From Mucilaginibacter sp. cycad4 (lineage in GTDB: Bacteria > Bacteroidota > Bacteroidia > Sphingobacteriales > Sphingobacteriaceae), in contig NZ_CP139559.1 in NCBI RefSeq assembly GCF_034263275.1, positions 1,922,001-1,986,000 on the forward strand: DNA of 64,000 nt. Reading direction: 5' to 3'. Numbering within the stretch: the first letter of the stretch is position 1; the number at the start of each line of letters is the position of its first letter. The notes below the pieces were generated by a model. It did no database searches. It had not been told where the DNA came from and saw only the letters and a list, made by a program, of their open reading frames with translations. Made by a program: the position numbers and the translations under genes. Below, piece after piece: positions 8,236-17,861 of the stretch.

Positions 8236-10590
8236 TCACCCGGCGTCCTGCGGGCGATCTGAAGTTTTATCAAACCTCATTTGGTTTTCAACTTTAAATA
8301 TGACCAGTACTGTTACCCCAAATCCGCTTTTAATCTCAAAGTTACCTCCCAATTGTTTGCTAAGTGCCTTCATCATCTCCATCCCCAGTGATGATGTCTC
8401 GGCTATATTGAAATCGGGAGGCAGCCCTCTTCCGCTGTCGGCTATACGCAATGTAATGATTTCGGGCGCCGATAGTTTCGCGTCAATAAGTATTTCTCCT
8501 CCGTCGGTTCCAAACGCATATTTAATACTATTGGTAATGGCTTCATTTAATATCAACCCCATAGGCACAGCCTGCGATATATCAAGATTGCCCTGGTCCA
8601 AATTCTCTTTAAACCTAATTTTCCGGTGCCCGCAGTCATAGCAGGTGTATAGATACCTAACCAAATCAGTAATATAATCGGCCATAACAATGGTGGCTAC
8701 ATTAGTTTTACTATAAAGTTTTTGGTGGATAATTGATATGGCCTGTACCCGGTTTTGGCTATCCCTTATGGCATCCCGGGCATCGGTACTTTGCAGATAG
8801 GCGGATTGCGTGTACAGTAAACTCATTACAATTTGCAGGTTATTTTTAACCCGGTGATGAACCTCCCGGAGTAACCATTCTTTTTCAGTAATTAAATCTT
8901 GCTGGCGACTTAACAGGTTATCCTTATCCTGAAGTAGCTTTTCTTTTTCGTTCAGCAGGGAGAAAAGAGAATTATTCTGGGCATTGATTTCCTCTTGCTT
9001 AATTTTTAGCTTGAAGTTGCCGCGCTGTTTGCTTCGATAAGCGAAGTATAATACTCCTGCTAATATAAAACCTATCAATACACCGGCAAAAGTGATGTTT
9101 CGTTGCTGATGAATTTTCTCGAGGTTGCTTTTTTGTATAGTTGACTGATTATTTAATTCCTGGATCTTCTTATCTTTTTGCACTGACAAATATTTCGTTT
9201 CAAGCTCATTGATTTGCTTGCCTGTTGCAACATTGTTAAGGGAATCTTTGATAATTTTAAGTCGCTGAAAGCCTTTTAATGCCTCCAGAAAATCGCCTTT
9301 GGCCGAATCAACTTTGAATCTGTGTTGATAGATGGTCATTCTTGAAAGCACCGACATTTTACCGGTAGGCAGTGCTTCAAGCATCTTCAACTCATCATTC
9401 AGCTTTGCCCACTGTTTGGTAAGCAGATAATGCTTAGGTAGTGGATCGTACGCAGCAATAAAATTATCCATGGCGTAATAGTTTCTTTTTGTTTGCTCGG
9501 GGACAGCTTTATAAACCTGCTGGAATACTTTTTTAAACCTCGGAATCATTTTTTCGGCACCGTTGCTGTTGTTCATGTGATTATATAGTTTCAACTCGGC
9601 CGAGAGAAACATACCTTCCTGAACGACAGTTTTTTGAGGATACCTCCGGGACGTTTTTTTTAGATATGCGAAAGCCGTTGAATACTTTTTTAGATTGATA
9701 TAACAGGTAAGTATCTCGTGAACGCCCAGGTTGTACATTTCCTTGTCATTCAGTTTAGCTGCAATATCAACACATTTTTGGTGGTAAATCAACGCCTGTT
9801 CAAACTGACGTTTGTTGTAATAGGCTACTCCCAGTGTAAAGTAATAATATTGTCCCCAGTTAAGATCATGTTTGGGGGCGGCTTCATAGGCATTTACGCA
9901 ATTAATACGGGCAAGTAACTCCTTCGGCATATCGCCCTTTCGATAATAGTTATCCGCCAGTCTATAATAAGCTAATGCAATCTGTGGGCTTTTTAAAAGC
10001 TGGTATTGCTTAACTACAGATATAAAACCTTGTTCGGCCTTATCAAATTGATCAGCATTTTGGTATGTAAATGCAATCCGAAATTGCTCATCAGCAGCTT
10101 GAAGTTTGAAGCCATTTTTTAAATAAATTTCGTAGGCCTTATTATGGACATTTAATTTACGGGCAACCTCAGCCTTATCTGATACAGGCATACGGCCGGC
10201 ATAATAATGCCAAACGTTTGCTTCCTTTAACGGTTCGTGGCGTGCCTGGTAATAGTTAGCTACCTGGGTAAAAACCTGGGTTGCCGCGCTCCAATTGTTC
10301 TGTTCTATATCAAGTTCTCCTTTGCTAAAAAGCGTACGATACAGATGGCCTGCAGCAAGAATAGTTTTACTGAGTGTTTCGGCCTGTGTTAAGTAATATG
10401 AGGAGCTATCCAGATCTTTGGGAAGCTCTCCTGGTTTATTTAAGTAATACCGGCCTAATTGAAGTTGCACATTGATACGATTGGTATCATTTTGGGTATT
10501 TTGAAGTTTTTGAAGAAGCTCACCTATATTTTGACCATCAGCGATGAAAGCATAGCTTATCAAAAAAACGCAAATGGTAAGCTTTTTCAT
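8236..10590 (-). CDS. TPR-containing sensor histidine kinase (HisKA_2 type), copy 1
   Basis: A 784-residue membrane sensor kinase. Order: signal peptide (residues 1-19), a long periplasmic region of TPR-like helical repeats (~30-430), a coiled-coil segment, one membrane helix (~497-517, FAGVLIGFILAGVLYFAYR), a second coiled coil, then a HisKA_2 dimerisation/phosphoacceptor region (LLREVHHRVKNNLQ, His near residue 575) and a HATPase_c domain (N box LNEAITNSIKYAF, G box DSGRGLP). It is a close paralogue of the kinase at 14413, with near identity through the kinase region. It lies downstream of, and on the same strand as, the receiver-activator at 10892, its probable partner. The signal sensed is unknown. 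Confidence 0.9.
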   Translation of the reverse strand: MKKLTICVFLISYAFIADGQNIGELLQKLQNTQNDTNRINVQLQLGRYYLNKPGELPKDLDSSSYYLTQAETLSKTILAAGHLYRTLFSKGELDIEQNNWSAATQVFTQVANYYQARHEPLKEANVWHYYAGRMPVSDKAEVARKLNVHNKAYEIYLKNGFKLQAADEQFRIAFTYQNADQFDKAEQGFISVVKQYQLLKSPQIALAYYRLADNYYRKGDMPKELLARINCVNAYEAAPKHDLNWGQYYYFTLGVAYYNKRQFEQALIYHQKCVDIAAKLNDKEMYNLGVHEILTCYINLKKYSTAFAYLKKTSRRYPQKTVVQEGMFLSAELKLYNHMNNSNGAEKMIPRFKKVFQQVYKAVPEQTKRNYYAMDNFIAAYDPLPKHYLLTKQWAKLNDELKMLEALPTGKMSVLSRMTIYQHRFKVDSAKGDFLEALKGFQRLKIIKDSLNNVATGKQINELETKYLSVQKDKKIQELNNQSTIQKSNLEKIHQQRNITFAGVLIGFILAGVLYFAYRSKQRGNFKLKIKQEEINAQNNSLFSLLNEKEKLLQDKDNLLSRQQDLITEKEWLLREVHHRVKNNLQIVMSLLYTQSAYLQSTDARDAIRDSQNRVQAISIIHQKLYSKTNVATIVMADYITDLVRYLYTCYDCGHRKIRFKENLDQGNLDISQAVPMGLILNEAITNSIKYAFGTDGGEILIDAKLSAPEIITLRIADSGRGLPPDFNIAETSSLGMEMMKALSKQLGGNFEIKSGFGVTVLVIFKVENQMRFDKTSDRPQDAG

Positions 10591-10789
10591 CGTCGTGATA
10601 TGGGATTTAACTAAATTGGTTTTCGTTATGATTCAAAAGAGGATAAAAACTGAAGCGGCTTTGCCGATGATGATTGCCATTTTCAGAATCTCTTCTCTTA
10701 AAATCAAATACCGACAACGAAAGATTGTGCCAGTTAGTCAAGTGTTTGAAAAACAAATATTTGACTTTTTTTAAGGCGTAAAAGAAGCG

Positions 10790-10826
10790 ATATATCGGAC
10801 GGGCGTTGAACTATCGTCCGATATAT
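10790..10826. repeat. Perfect 12-bp inverted repeat between activator and kinase
   Basis: ATATATCGGACG (10790-10801) and CGTCCGATATAT (10815-10826) flank 13 nt. It is 66 nt beyond the activator stop and about 200 nt before the kinase start (minus strand). It has no T-run, so it may be an operator or an RNA processing structure. Confidence 0.6.
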
Positions 10827-10891
10827 AGTCGGCATGGGAGCGGGGCTGATGTAAATTGTAATAGCTGTTGTAATAATATTAGCACCCTGGC

Positions 10892-12820
10892 TTACTTAAT
10901 GCCCAGTCTTTTCATTTTTGAATGAAGGGTGGTTGGAGGTAATCCCATTACGGCGGCAGCGCCCCCGGCGCCCCTTATTCGGCCGTTGCAGTTTTTTAGC
11001 ACGGTGATAATATAATCCCTTTCATTCTCATCAATGGTTTTCATTCTTGTGCCTGTTTGCAGTTCAGCATTTGTTTTATCAGCCGGGTGTTTAGGCAGTG
11101 AAACTTCTTCTATGATTAAAGTCTTTGATAACAATATCGTTCTTTCAATAAAATGCTCCAGCTCCCTCACATTTCCCGGCCAGCCGTAATCAAGCATTCG
11201 GGCCATGGCTTCAGGGGATATTCCGTTGATCGGCTTTTTATATTTTCTTGAAAAATATGAAATAAAGTGATCGGTGAGCGCTGGTATATCGTCAATTCTT
11301 TCCCTTAAGGAAGGGATAACAATCGGGAATACAAAAAGCCGGTAATATAGATCCAGCCTAAACCGCCCTTCTTCCATCTCCTTTTCAAGGTCGCGGTTGG
11401 TAGCAGCTATGATCCTGACATCTATTTTTATAGGGCCTTTGCCGCCCAGGCGCTCTATTTCCTGCTCCTGTAACACACGAAGCAGCTTCACCTGCAGATC
11501 TATCGGCAACTCGCCTATCTCGTCCAGAAAAATGGTACCGCCATCGGCCATTTCAAATTTACCAGTTCGTTTTTCAAGTGCCCCTGTAAAAGCCCCCTTC
11601 TCATGTCCGAAAAGCTCACTTTCGATAAGATTTGCCGGGAGAGAAGCACAATTTACCACCACCAGCGGTTTGCCCGACCTGCCCGATAGCGTATGGATGC
11701 TTTTAGCCACTCTTTCTTTACCTGTGCCGCTTTCGCCAAGGATAAGTACGGAAGTGTCCAGCGGCGATACCGTAGTGATATGATCCAGTACAGTTAACAT
11801 GGGGCGGCTTTGCCCTATAATTCCGTCAAAATCGCGGGTACGTTCTTTGGGCATTACCGGCTCGGGGGCATTGGCTAAGGGCAGGTTATTTAAGATGGCG
11901 CTTTGCCTGTCACTTTCAAGTACACTGCTCAAAGCGTTGAGCAAACGGCTTAATAGCGCGATATGCTGCTGGCAATAAGTATTGCCTCTTCGGCTGTAAA
12001 ACTCATACCTTATCAATGCTGAACTGTTTCGTAAAACCGGGAAAAATAGTGCTGACTCAAAATCATAGGTATCGGCAATTATTTTGCTCAGCGGATTTTG
12101 ATTGCATAGGTGATCAAGTTCTTCATCATCAAAGTATTTGGCTTTATTTACTGCAGACAATGAAGTGTAAATGTTTTTCAATGTGGCATTATCGGTACCG
12201 GTTATGTTCATTAATTCCTGTTCTCCCAGCACCTGGTATTCATCAAAACCTATCCTTAAAAAACTAATGCTGGTTACGGTTCCGTCTTTTGTGTTTTTGA
12301 GTATAAAATTCAGGTAATCAAACGGGATATGTGCCTGCAGGTTGTAGACAACACGAAGCAGTTTTTGCATCTTATCGCCATCATAATTGCGGATCTCCTT
12401 CAGCTTCTGATTCAGTTCCATTTCTTGCTGGCGACTGCTTTCGATACTGTTTTGATGCCTGTAAAAGGCAACATCGAGCGTTGTAAGAAGGTCGTCCTCG
12501 CGAAATGGCTTAACTATAAAGCCGAAAGGCATTGTCGATTTAGCTTCTTCCAGTAAAGTACCCTGAAAATTGGCAGTGAGATATACAAAAGCCATGTTCC
12601 TTTCGGTAAGTTTCCTGGCAAGGTCAATACCGTTTAGTGCACCTTTAAGATGAATATCAAGCAACACCAAATCGGGTCTTTGTTCGTCGATAGAACTTAA
12701 GGCTTCGTTAACTGATTCTGATATGCCGGTAACTTTATATCCGGCCGATATTAAAATCAGTTTTAAATGATGACCAACAAGAGATTCGTCTTCTACTATC
12801 AGTATTTTCTTTATCGACAT
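10892..12820 (-). CDS. NtrC-type response regulator: REC-GAF-AAA+-Fis
   Basis: A sigma-54 activator of 642 residues. The receiver domain spans residues ~1-120 with phosphoacceptor Asp55 in LVLLDIHL. A GAF-like middle domain follows (~140-300). The AAA+ domain has Walker A GESGTGKE, the sigma-54 contact loop GAFTGA near residue 408, and Walker [10 protein letters not shown] Fis-type helix-turn-helix lies at the C-terminus (AAAVMGLPPTTLHSKMKRLGI). The frame extends three codons upstream only by a TTG; the ATG at 12820 is used. It should act on RpoN RNA polymerase when phosphorylated, probably by the kinase encoded next at 8236-10590. Confidence 0.93.
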   Translation of the reverse strand: MSIKKILIVEDESLVGHHLKLILISAGYKVTGISESVNEALSSIDEQRPDLVLLDIHLKGALNGIDLARKLTERNMAFVYLTANFQGTLLEEAKSTMPFGFIVKPFREDDLLTTLDVAFYRHQNSIESSRQQEMELNQKLKEIRNYDGDKMQKLLRVVYNLQAHIPFDYLNFILKNTKDGTVTSISFLRIGFDEYQVLGEQELMNITGTDNATLKNIYTSLSAVNKAKYFDDEELDHLCNQNPLSKIIADTYDFESALFFPVLRNSSALIRYEFYSRRGNTYCQQHIALLSRLLNALSSVLESDRQSAILNNLPLANAPEPVMPKERTRDFDGIIGQSRPMLTVLDHITTVSPLDTSVLILGESGTGKERVAKSIHTLSGRSGKPLVVVNCASLPANLIESELFGHEKGAFTGALEKRTGKFEMADGGTIFLDEIGELPIDLQVKLLRVLQEQEIERLGGKGPIKIDVRIIAATNRDLEKEMEEGRFRLDLYYRLFVFPIVIPSLRERIDDIPALTDHFISYFSRKYKKPINGISPEAMARMLDYGWPGNVRELEHFIERTILLSKTLIIEEVSLPKHPADKTNAELQTGTRMKTIDENERDYIITVLKNCNGRIRGAGGAAAVMGLPPTTLHSKMKRLGIK

Positions 12821-13213
12821 ACTATACAAAAATAAGGCTGTTTCAGCGTGCCAGGCTTCCCGTCAAAACTCATTAACCACCGAAAATTCAGTTAAATAAT
12901 CTTTCGGTTATAAAAATTTGAACCAATATGCGTGCCGTACGCTAATTAACGCTATGCAATTTCCGCCTATTTAAATAATCTGCCAAATGTATTCTGAAAA
13001 CCAACGCATTTCCGGGGTATAGGTTATTTTTACCAGTGTTAGCCGTAGTGATGTGTCCCGAACCCGCGACGCATGCCGACGAAATAAAATTTAAAAAAAC
13101 GAAACCGCCGAAATATCGTCGGGTAAATGACCAAAACGCCCTTTTTTTCACCATTACAGCAGTGGCATAAAATTCGAAGCGTTTAAAGTGAAAATCTCCC
13201 TAACAAATTTGAA
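12821..13213. promoter_or_regulatory. Divergent promoter region between the two activators
   Basis: A 393-nt gap between two divergent activator genes must hold both promoters. No canonical -7 box stands out. A sigma-54-like string on the minus strand (12937-12922, CGGCACG then TTGGT) lacks the -12 GC. A small ORF at 12942-13154 (minus) has no supporting feature. Confidence 0.4.
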
Positions 13214-14314
13214 ATGGTCACTGAAAAAATAACACCCAACCCCGAAATGCAGAGCCTGAATTTACATTATGGCTTACCTCAAGGTACACCGATTGGCCCA
13301 GCCATAAATACAGATAAAGAAAGTCCGGCCCGGAAATCTGTTTTCAGCAATCAATACCCGGGCATTATTGGTAATTGTACCGAGATGCAAAAAGTTTATC
13401 GGCTGATGACTATAGTAGCACCAAGCAATTCGACGGTTTTGCTGCTTGGCGAAACTGGTACAGGTAAGGAAGTTATAGCCCGGGGGATACACCAGTCATC
13501 ACCAAGGAAAAACAGGCCAATGGTTACGGTAAATTGCGCGGCGCTTCCGGCAAATCTTATCGAAAGTGAACTTTTTGGGCACGAGAGAGGATCATTTACC
13601 GGAGCTTCAGACCGTAGGATAGGTAAATTTGAACTGGCCCATCAGGGTACCATTTTCCTCGACGAAATTGGGGAGCTTCCGCTGGAGTTGCAAGTGAAGT
13701 TATTGCGCGTTATCCAGGAGCGCGAATTTGAAAGGGTAGGGGGGAAAACAACCATAAAGGTTGATGTCCGGATCATTGCGGCGACTAATCGTGACCTGGA
13801 GGCCGAAGTTGATGCCAACCGTTTCAGGGCCGATCTGTACTATCGTCTCAATGTTTTTCCAATAAATTTACCTCCCCTGCGCAACAGGCAGGAGGATATT
13901 GCCGAACTGGCCAATTTTTTCCTGGTACGTTACAGCAAAATAACCGGTAAGAAAATCAATTTCATATCCAATAAAGTACTCCAGCAGCTTAAAAGCTATT
14001 CCTGGCCCGGAAACGTGCGGCAGTTGGAACACCTGATTGAAAGAAGCATCCTGCTATCTGACGATAGCGTACTAAGGCAGATCTGTTTGCCGAACGATAC
14101 AAACAAGAACATCAGCGACCAGGAGGTTTTTAGGAACAAAACGCTTATCGATGTTGAAAGGAGCCACATTATAACTGTATTAAAAAAATGCAGCGGTAAA
14201 ATTGCCGGCGAAGGAGGAGCTGCCGATTGGCTGGGCGTACCACCCACTACGTTACATGCCAAAATGAAGAAACTTAATATAGTTAAGCAGGATTATTTTC
14301 CGCAAAAAGTATAA
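13214..14314 (+). CDS. Sigma-54 activator without receiver domain (AAA+-Fis)
   Basis: A 366-residue bacterial enhancer-binding protein. A short N-terminus of ~50 residues without a receiver or sensor domain is followed by the AAA+ domain: Walker A GETGTGKE (79-86), GSFTGA (126-131) in place of the usual GAFTGA, Walker B IFLDEIGE (147-154), and [11 protein letters not shown] near its end. A C-terminal Fis helix-turn-helix follows. It is divergent from the REC-containing activator and 98 nt before the second TPR kinase. Lacking a receiver, it cannot be a direct phosphotransfer partner. Whether it is constitutive, controlled by oligomerisation, or a partner of the other activator is open. Confidence 0.9.
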   Translation: MVTEKITPNPEMQSLNLHYGLPQGTPIGPAINTDKESPARKSVFSNQYPGIIGNCTEMQKVYRLMTIVAPSNSTVLLLGETGTGKEVIARGIHQSSPRKNRPMVTVNCAALPANLIESELFGHERGSFTGASDRRIGKFELAHQGTIFLDEIGELPLELQVKLLRVIQEREFERVGGKTTIKVDVRIIAATNRDLEAEVDANRFRADLYYRLNVFPINLPPLRNRQEDIAELANFFLVRYSKITGKKINFISNKVLQQLKSYSWPGNVRQLEHLIERSILLSDDSVLRQICLPNDTNKNISDQEVFRNKTLIDVERSHIITVLKKCSGKIAGEGGAADWLGVPPTTLHAKMKKLNIVKQDYFPQKV

Positions 14315-14412
14315 ACATAAGTTTGGGGATTGCCTGCTTCGATCATGAAAAATATCTACTTTTAATGCTAAACATCTGTTTCGGCCAAACGCCGCGATTA
14401 TAATATATTTTC

Positions 14413-16770
14413 ATGATCCGTTCACTGATACGATATTGTTTCATTCCGTTATCATTTTGCTGTGTATCACTATCAGCTTATGCCCAGGATTTCAAAACTT
14501 TAACAACTGAACTCAATGAAACTAAAAAGGACACCAACCGGGCTGCGGCGCTTATAAAATTGGGGCAATATTTTAAAGACAAGCCTGTTTGGGATCCCAA
14601 AAACCTTGATACGGCCCGTTCCTATTTTAATTCGGCAATAACATTAAGCCGGGCCATTGGATCGATGGATTTGTTGCACCGTGCATTATTTGAAAAAGCA
14701 CTGACTTTTATTGTACAGGAAGATTTTAAAAATGCCGACTCACTATTTAATCAAATAACCGGCCATTACCATAAAACCGGTGACTATTTAAAGGAAGCTG
14801 AATACTGGACACTGTATGGAAACAACCTGTCGTTTAATGATAAGCGTCTGCTCTCCACTCGTGCAAAATGTTATGAAAAGGCATATGAGCTCTATAAAAA
14901 AGGAACGGACCGCCTTAAGATAGCTGATGCGCTTGGTAAAATTGCGGATGCCGACCTTAACGAGGGGCGGTTTGATAAGGCAGAAAAAGAGCTGTTAAGT
15001 GTGATACAAGAGTACAAGGCTATAAAGTTTCCAAGGATATATTACGGATATTACCTTTTGGCCGAAGTTTACTCACGTAAAGACCAGCTTCAAAAAGAAT
15101 TGCTATCCAGGATTGAGTGCATGAATAGTTGTGACGCGGATATACACAGGAGTGATTATGATGCCGCGTTTTTCAATATTACGTTGGCAATGTCATATCG
15201 CGAAAATAATAAGGACAGCATAGCATTATCTTATTTTATCAAAGGGGCCGAATTGGCTTTAAAAATCAGAAACCAAAATTATTATTACACTGCTGTTGAC
15301 GGGGCTATTGGTTGTTGTATAACAATAAAAAAATATAACACTGCTCTTGCTTATTTAAACAACACGCCGAAGAAATTTCCAACACAAACCATTGAAGAGC
15401 AAAGCAGGTATGTTGCCAGAAAAATGCAATTGTACAATTTCCTTAGCAGGAATGTAGAGGCTGAGAACCTGGTGCCAACGTTTAGGAAAGTATTTGAAAA
15501 TCTATATAATACCCTTAACGATGATCCCTTATTTTACGCGGTAGACAAGTTTGTTAAAAATTACGATGCCCTTCCCCAGCACTTTATTCAAACAAAACAG
15601 TGGGCCAAATTAACGGATGAATTAAAGTTTCTTCAGCGCCTTCCCTTGAAAAGATTGTCAGCGCCTTCCCGTATAATTATTTCTGCCTATAAATTTAAAA
15701 TTGATTCAGCAGGCGGGAATTTTGATATCGCGTTAAAGGAATTTCAATATATAAGGCGCATGCAGGATTCGCTCACCAATGCCGCCACGGTTAAACAAAT
15801 TAACGAATTAGAGGCCAACTATAGTTCGATTAAAAAAGATAAAACCATCCAGACACTTAATAATAATGCCCAGGTACAAAAAGATAAGCTGGAAAAAGCT
15901 AACCGGCAAAGAAATATTACCCTTGCCGCAGTGCTTATTTCTGTAGTATTTGCAGTGGTAATATATATTGCATATCGCGCCAAACAGCGCAGCAATGTGC
16001 GTTTGCAAACCAAACAGGAAGAGATTGACAGGCAAAATCATAAATTATCGGCCTTGCTTTCAGAAAAGGAAAAACTGCTTACCGATAAGGATGCCTTATT
16101 GAAAAGGCAAGAGGACCTGATTACTGAAAAAGAATGGCTGCTCCGGGAGGTACATCACCGGGTTAAGAATAACCTGCAAATAGTGATGAGCTTATTGTAT
16201 ACACAATCGGCTTATCTGCAAAATACCGATGCAATTGAGGCTATACAGGACAGTCGCAACAGGGTACAGGCCATTTCTATTATACATCAAAAGCTTTATA
16301 ATAAAAGTAACGTTGCCACTATTATAATGGCCGATTATATCAATGACCTGGCACGGTACCTGAACACCAGTTATGATTGTAACAGGCGAAGAATTAGATT
16401 CAGGGAAGAACTGGATGCCGTAAACCTGGATATATCACAGGCCGTGCCGATGGGCCTCATATTGAACGAAGCCATTACTAATAGTATTAAATACGCGTTT
16501 GATCAGGAGGGTGGGGAGATTTTTATTAAAGCGCGGTTGTCATCTCAAGATACAGTTACCCTAAGCGTTACGGATAATGGCAGGGGCCTGCCTCCAGATT
16601 TCAAACTGGCTGAGACTTCCTCCCTGGGCATGGAAATGATGAAAGCCCTTAGTAAACAGTTGGGGGGAAGTTTTGATATAAAAAGCGAACGGGGGGTAAT
16701 TATGACTATACAGTTCAAAATCGAAAAATCCTCCGCTGTAATACCTGGCAGTGAGGATTCGCTATTGTGA
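14413..16770 (+). CDS. TPR-containing sensor histidine kinase (HisKA_2 type), copy 2
   Basis: A 785-residue paralogue of the kinase at 8236-10590, with the same architecture: signal peptide (1-24, ending AYAQ), periplasmic TPR-like repeats (~30-430), a membrane helix (~503-523), coiled coil, HisKA_2 region (LLREVHHRVKNNLQ, His near residue 580) and HATPase_c (LNEAITNSIKYAF, DNGRGLPPDF). The kinase part is nearly the same in both copies, while the periplasmic part has diverged, suggesting different signals but possibly shared or cross-talking outputs. The upstream neighbour is the activator without a receiver, so phosphotransfer probably goes to the REC protein at 10892 or elsewhere. Confidence 0.9.
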   Translation: MIRSLIRYCFIPLSFCCVSLSAYAQDFKTLTTELNETKKDTNRAAALIKLGQYFKDKPVWDPKNLDTARSYFNSAITLSRAIGSMDLLHRALFEKALTFIVQEDFKNADSLFNQITGHYHKTGDYLKEAEYWTLYGNNLSFNDKRLLSTRAKCYEKAYELYKKGTDRLKIADALGKIADADLNEGRFDKAEKELLSVIQEYKAIKFPRIYYGYYLLAEVYSRKDQLQKELLSRIECMNSCDADIHRSDYDAAFFNITLAMSYRENNKDSIALSYFIKGAELALKIRNQNYYYTAVDGAIGCCITIKKYNTALAYLNNTPKKFPTQTIEEQSRYVARKMQLYNFLSRNVEAENLVPTFRKVFENLYNTLNDDPLFYAVDKFVKNYDALPQHFIQTKQWAKLTDELKFLQRLPLKRLSAPSRIIISAYKFKIDSAGGNFDIALKEFQYIRRMQDSLTNAATVKQINELEANYSSIKKDKTIQTLNNNAQVQKDKLEKANRQRNITLAAVLISVVFAVVIYIAYRAKQRSNVRLQTKQEEIDRQNHKLSALLSEKEKLLTDKDALLKRQEDLITEKEWLLREVHHRVKNNLQIVMSLLYTQSAYLQNTDAIEAIQDSRNRVQAISIIHQKLYNKSNVATIIMADYINDLARYLNTSYDCNRRRIRFREELDAVNLDISQAVPMGLILNEAITNSIKYAFDQEGGEIFIKARLSSQDTVTLSVTDNGRGLPPDFKLAETSSLGMEMMKALSKQLGGSFDIKSERGVIMTIQFKIEKSSAVIPGSEDSLL

Positions 16771-16888
16771 AACTTTGTTGCTGTTTCTTTCAAATGGTTA
16801 ATTAATTTCGGTACCCCACTTCCGGGCAATGCAGCCTGGACCCCCTTCAGATTGCCCCCTGGACCAGTTTAAGCCCTTTTTTTCAGCA

Positions 16889-16896
16889 TAATTTTG
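16889..16896 (+). promoter_or_regulatory. -7 box of the cupin gene
   Basis: TAATTTTG matches the Bacteroidota -7 consensus 42 nt before the chosen ATG at 16939. No clear -33 TTG was found. Confidence 0.4.
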
Positions 16897-16938
16897 CCTT
16901 GCAAACTCAATAACGGGTTTGGGTATAATTATTCTATT

Positions 16939-17367
16939 ATGAAAAAAATAAGTTTAACCTTGTTGGCGTTCTGTGCAGCCTTAGGCGTTAGCGCCCAGGC
17001 GAAAAAAGACCCAAAATGCGCAAATGTGAATGTAACACAGTACGAACCCGAAGTTATTTTTAAAAGGATCATCACCACGCCCGAAATTAAGGGTCAGGAA
17101 GTTAAAATGGTGATTGTAAAGTTTGCACCGGGCGAAGTATCCGGAGCACACAGGCACCCGATCCCTACTATAGCTTATGTACTGCAGGGAAACATCTCTT
17201 CAACGTTTAACGGCAAAACCCATATTTACAAACAAGGTGAAGCATTTTGGGAAGACCCCAACGGCTTGCATGCCGAGAGCAAAAATATGAGTAAAACGAA
17301 GGAAGCTAAATTGCTGGTTTATTTTATTGGCCCTAAAGAATTACCATTCATAACCGCTGCAAAGTAA
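16939..17367 (+). CDS. Secreted cupin-domain protein
   Basis: A 142-residue protein with a signal peptide (MKKISLTLLAFCAALGVSAQ) and one cupin barrel. Cupin motif 1 is visible as FAPGEVSGAHRHPIPTIAYV (two His as likely metal ligands) and motif 2 as GEAFWEDPNGLHAE. Small periplasmic cupins bind a metal and may act as dioxygenases or sensors; no substrate can be given. The frame is open from 16894, but the ATG at 16939 starts the signal peptide. The ArsC/YffB-like gene follows 35 nt later. Confidence 0.85.
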   Translation: MKKISLTLLAFCAALGVSAQAKKDPKCANVNVTQYEPEVIFKRIITTPEIKGQEVKMVIVKFAPGEVSGAHRHPIPTIAYVLQGNISSTFNGKTHIYKQGEAFWEDPNGLHAESKNMSKTKEAKLLVYFIGPKELPFITAAK

Positions 17368-17402
17368 GCATTGATTAACTACATCAACCATTAACAAGCT
17401 TT

Positions 17403-17755
17403 ATGAAAGTTTACGGTTTAACCACCTGCAAACGTACACGACAGGCTTTAGCCTGGCTAAAAGCTCATAACGTGGGTTTTGAATTTCAGAACTTTAAAAC
17501 GGAAAGCATGTCGCCAGATAAACTCAGAGACTGGGATGCAAAGTCAGGTTATGCCACATTTCTCAATAAAAAAAGCCTTACCTGGAAAAAATTGGCTGCC
17601 GAAATAAGGGAGTCAATAAAAACCAGTGAAAATGCACTTGCATTATTGGTTGAGGAGCCGGGCATTATCAAACGGCCGGTTATTGAAGATAGAGATTTTC
17701 TTTTGTTTGGTTTGATGAAGAGGTTTATCAGGATCATTTTCTGCATAACCGATAG
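17403..17755 (+). pseudogene. ArsC/YffB (Spx-like) thioredoxin-fold protein, frameshifted near its C-terminus
   Basis: Residues 1-102 match the arsenate-reductase-like YffB group: start MKVYGLTTCKRTRQALAWL with a single active-site-type Cys, then SLTWKKLA and PGIIKRPVIEDRDFLLFG. The family then expects an FxEExY-like ending. In the sequence that ending (FDEEVYQDHFLHNR, stop at 17755) is in another frame: one T is missing in GGTTTGATG around 17709-17714. The uncorrected frame runs on to 17819 with an unrelated 35-residue tail. Either the gene is recently damaged, it makes a variant tail, or a base was lost in sequencing. The family often moves thiols or glutathione; arsenate reduction is not assured. 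Confidence 0.8.
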
Positions 17756-17861
17756 CATAACCCGGATCAGCCAAAATAGAAACATGGCTCAGGCACATAA
17801 CAGCAGAATTTTAAATTAACAATTATAAAACGGCCGGCAACGGCCATTAAAAAAACAAATC

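Noticed and set aside
10717..10732. TGGCACA followed by TTCGT upstream of kinase copy 1
   Set aside because: The -12 element has CG instead of GC, so it is not a credible RpoN promoter.
12922..12937. Sigma-54-like site on the minus strand upstream of the REC activator
   Set aside because: The -24 GGCACG is good but the -12 GC is replaced by GG, a position that is essential.
12942..13154. 70-codon minus-strand ORF in the divergent activator gap
   Set aside because: No promoter, homology or codon support; the gap is better explained as regulatory.
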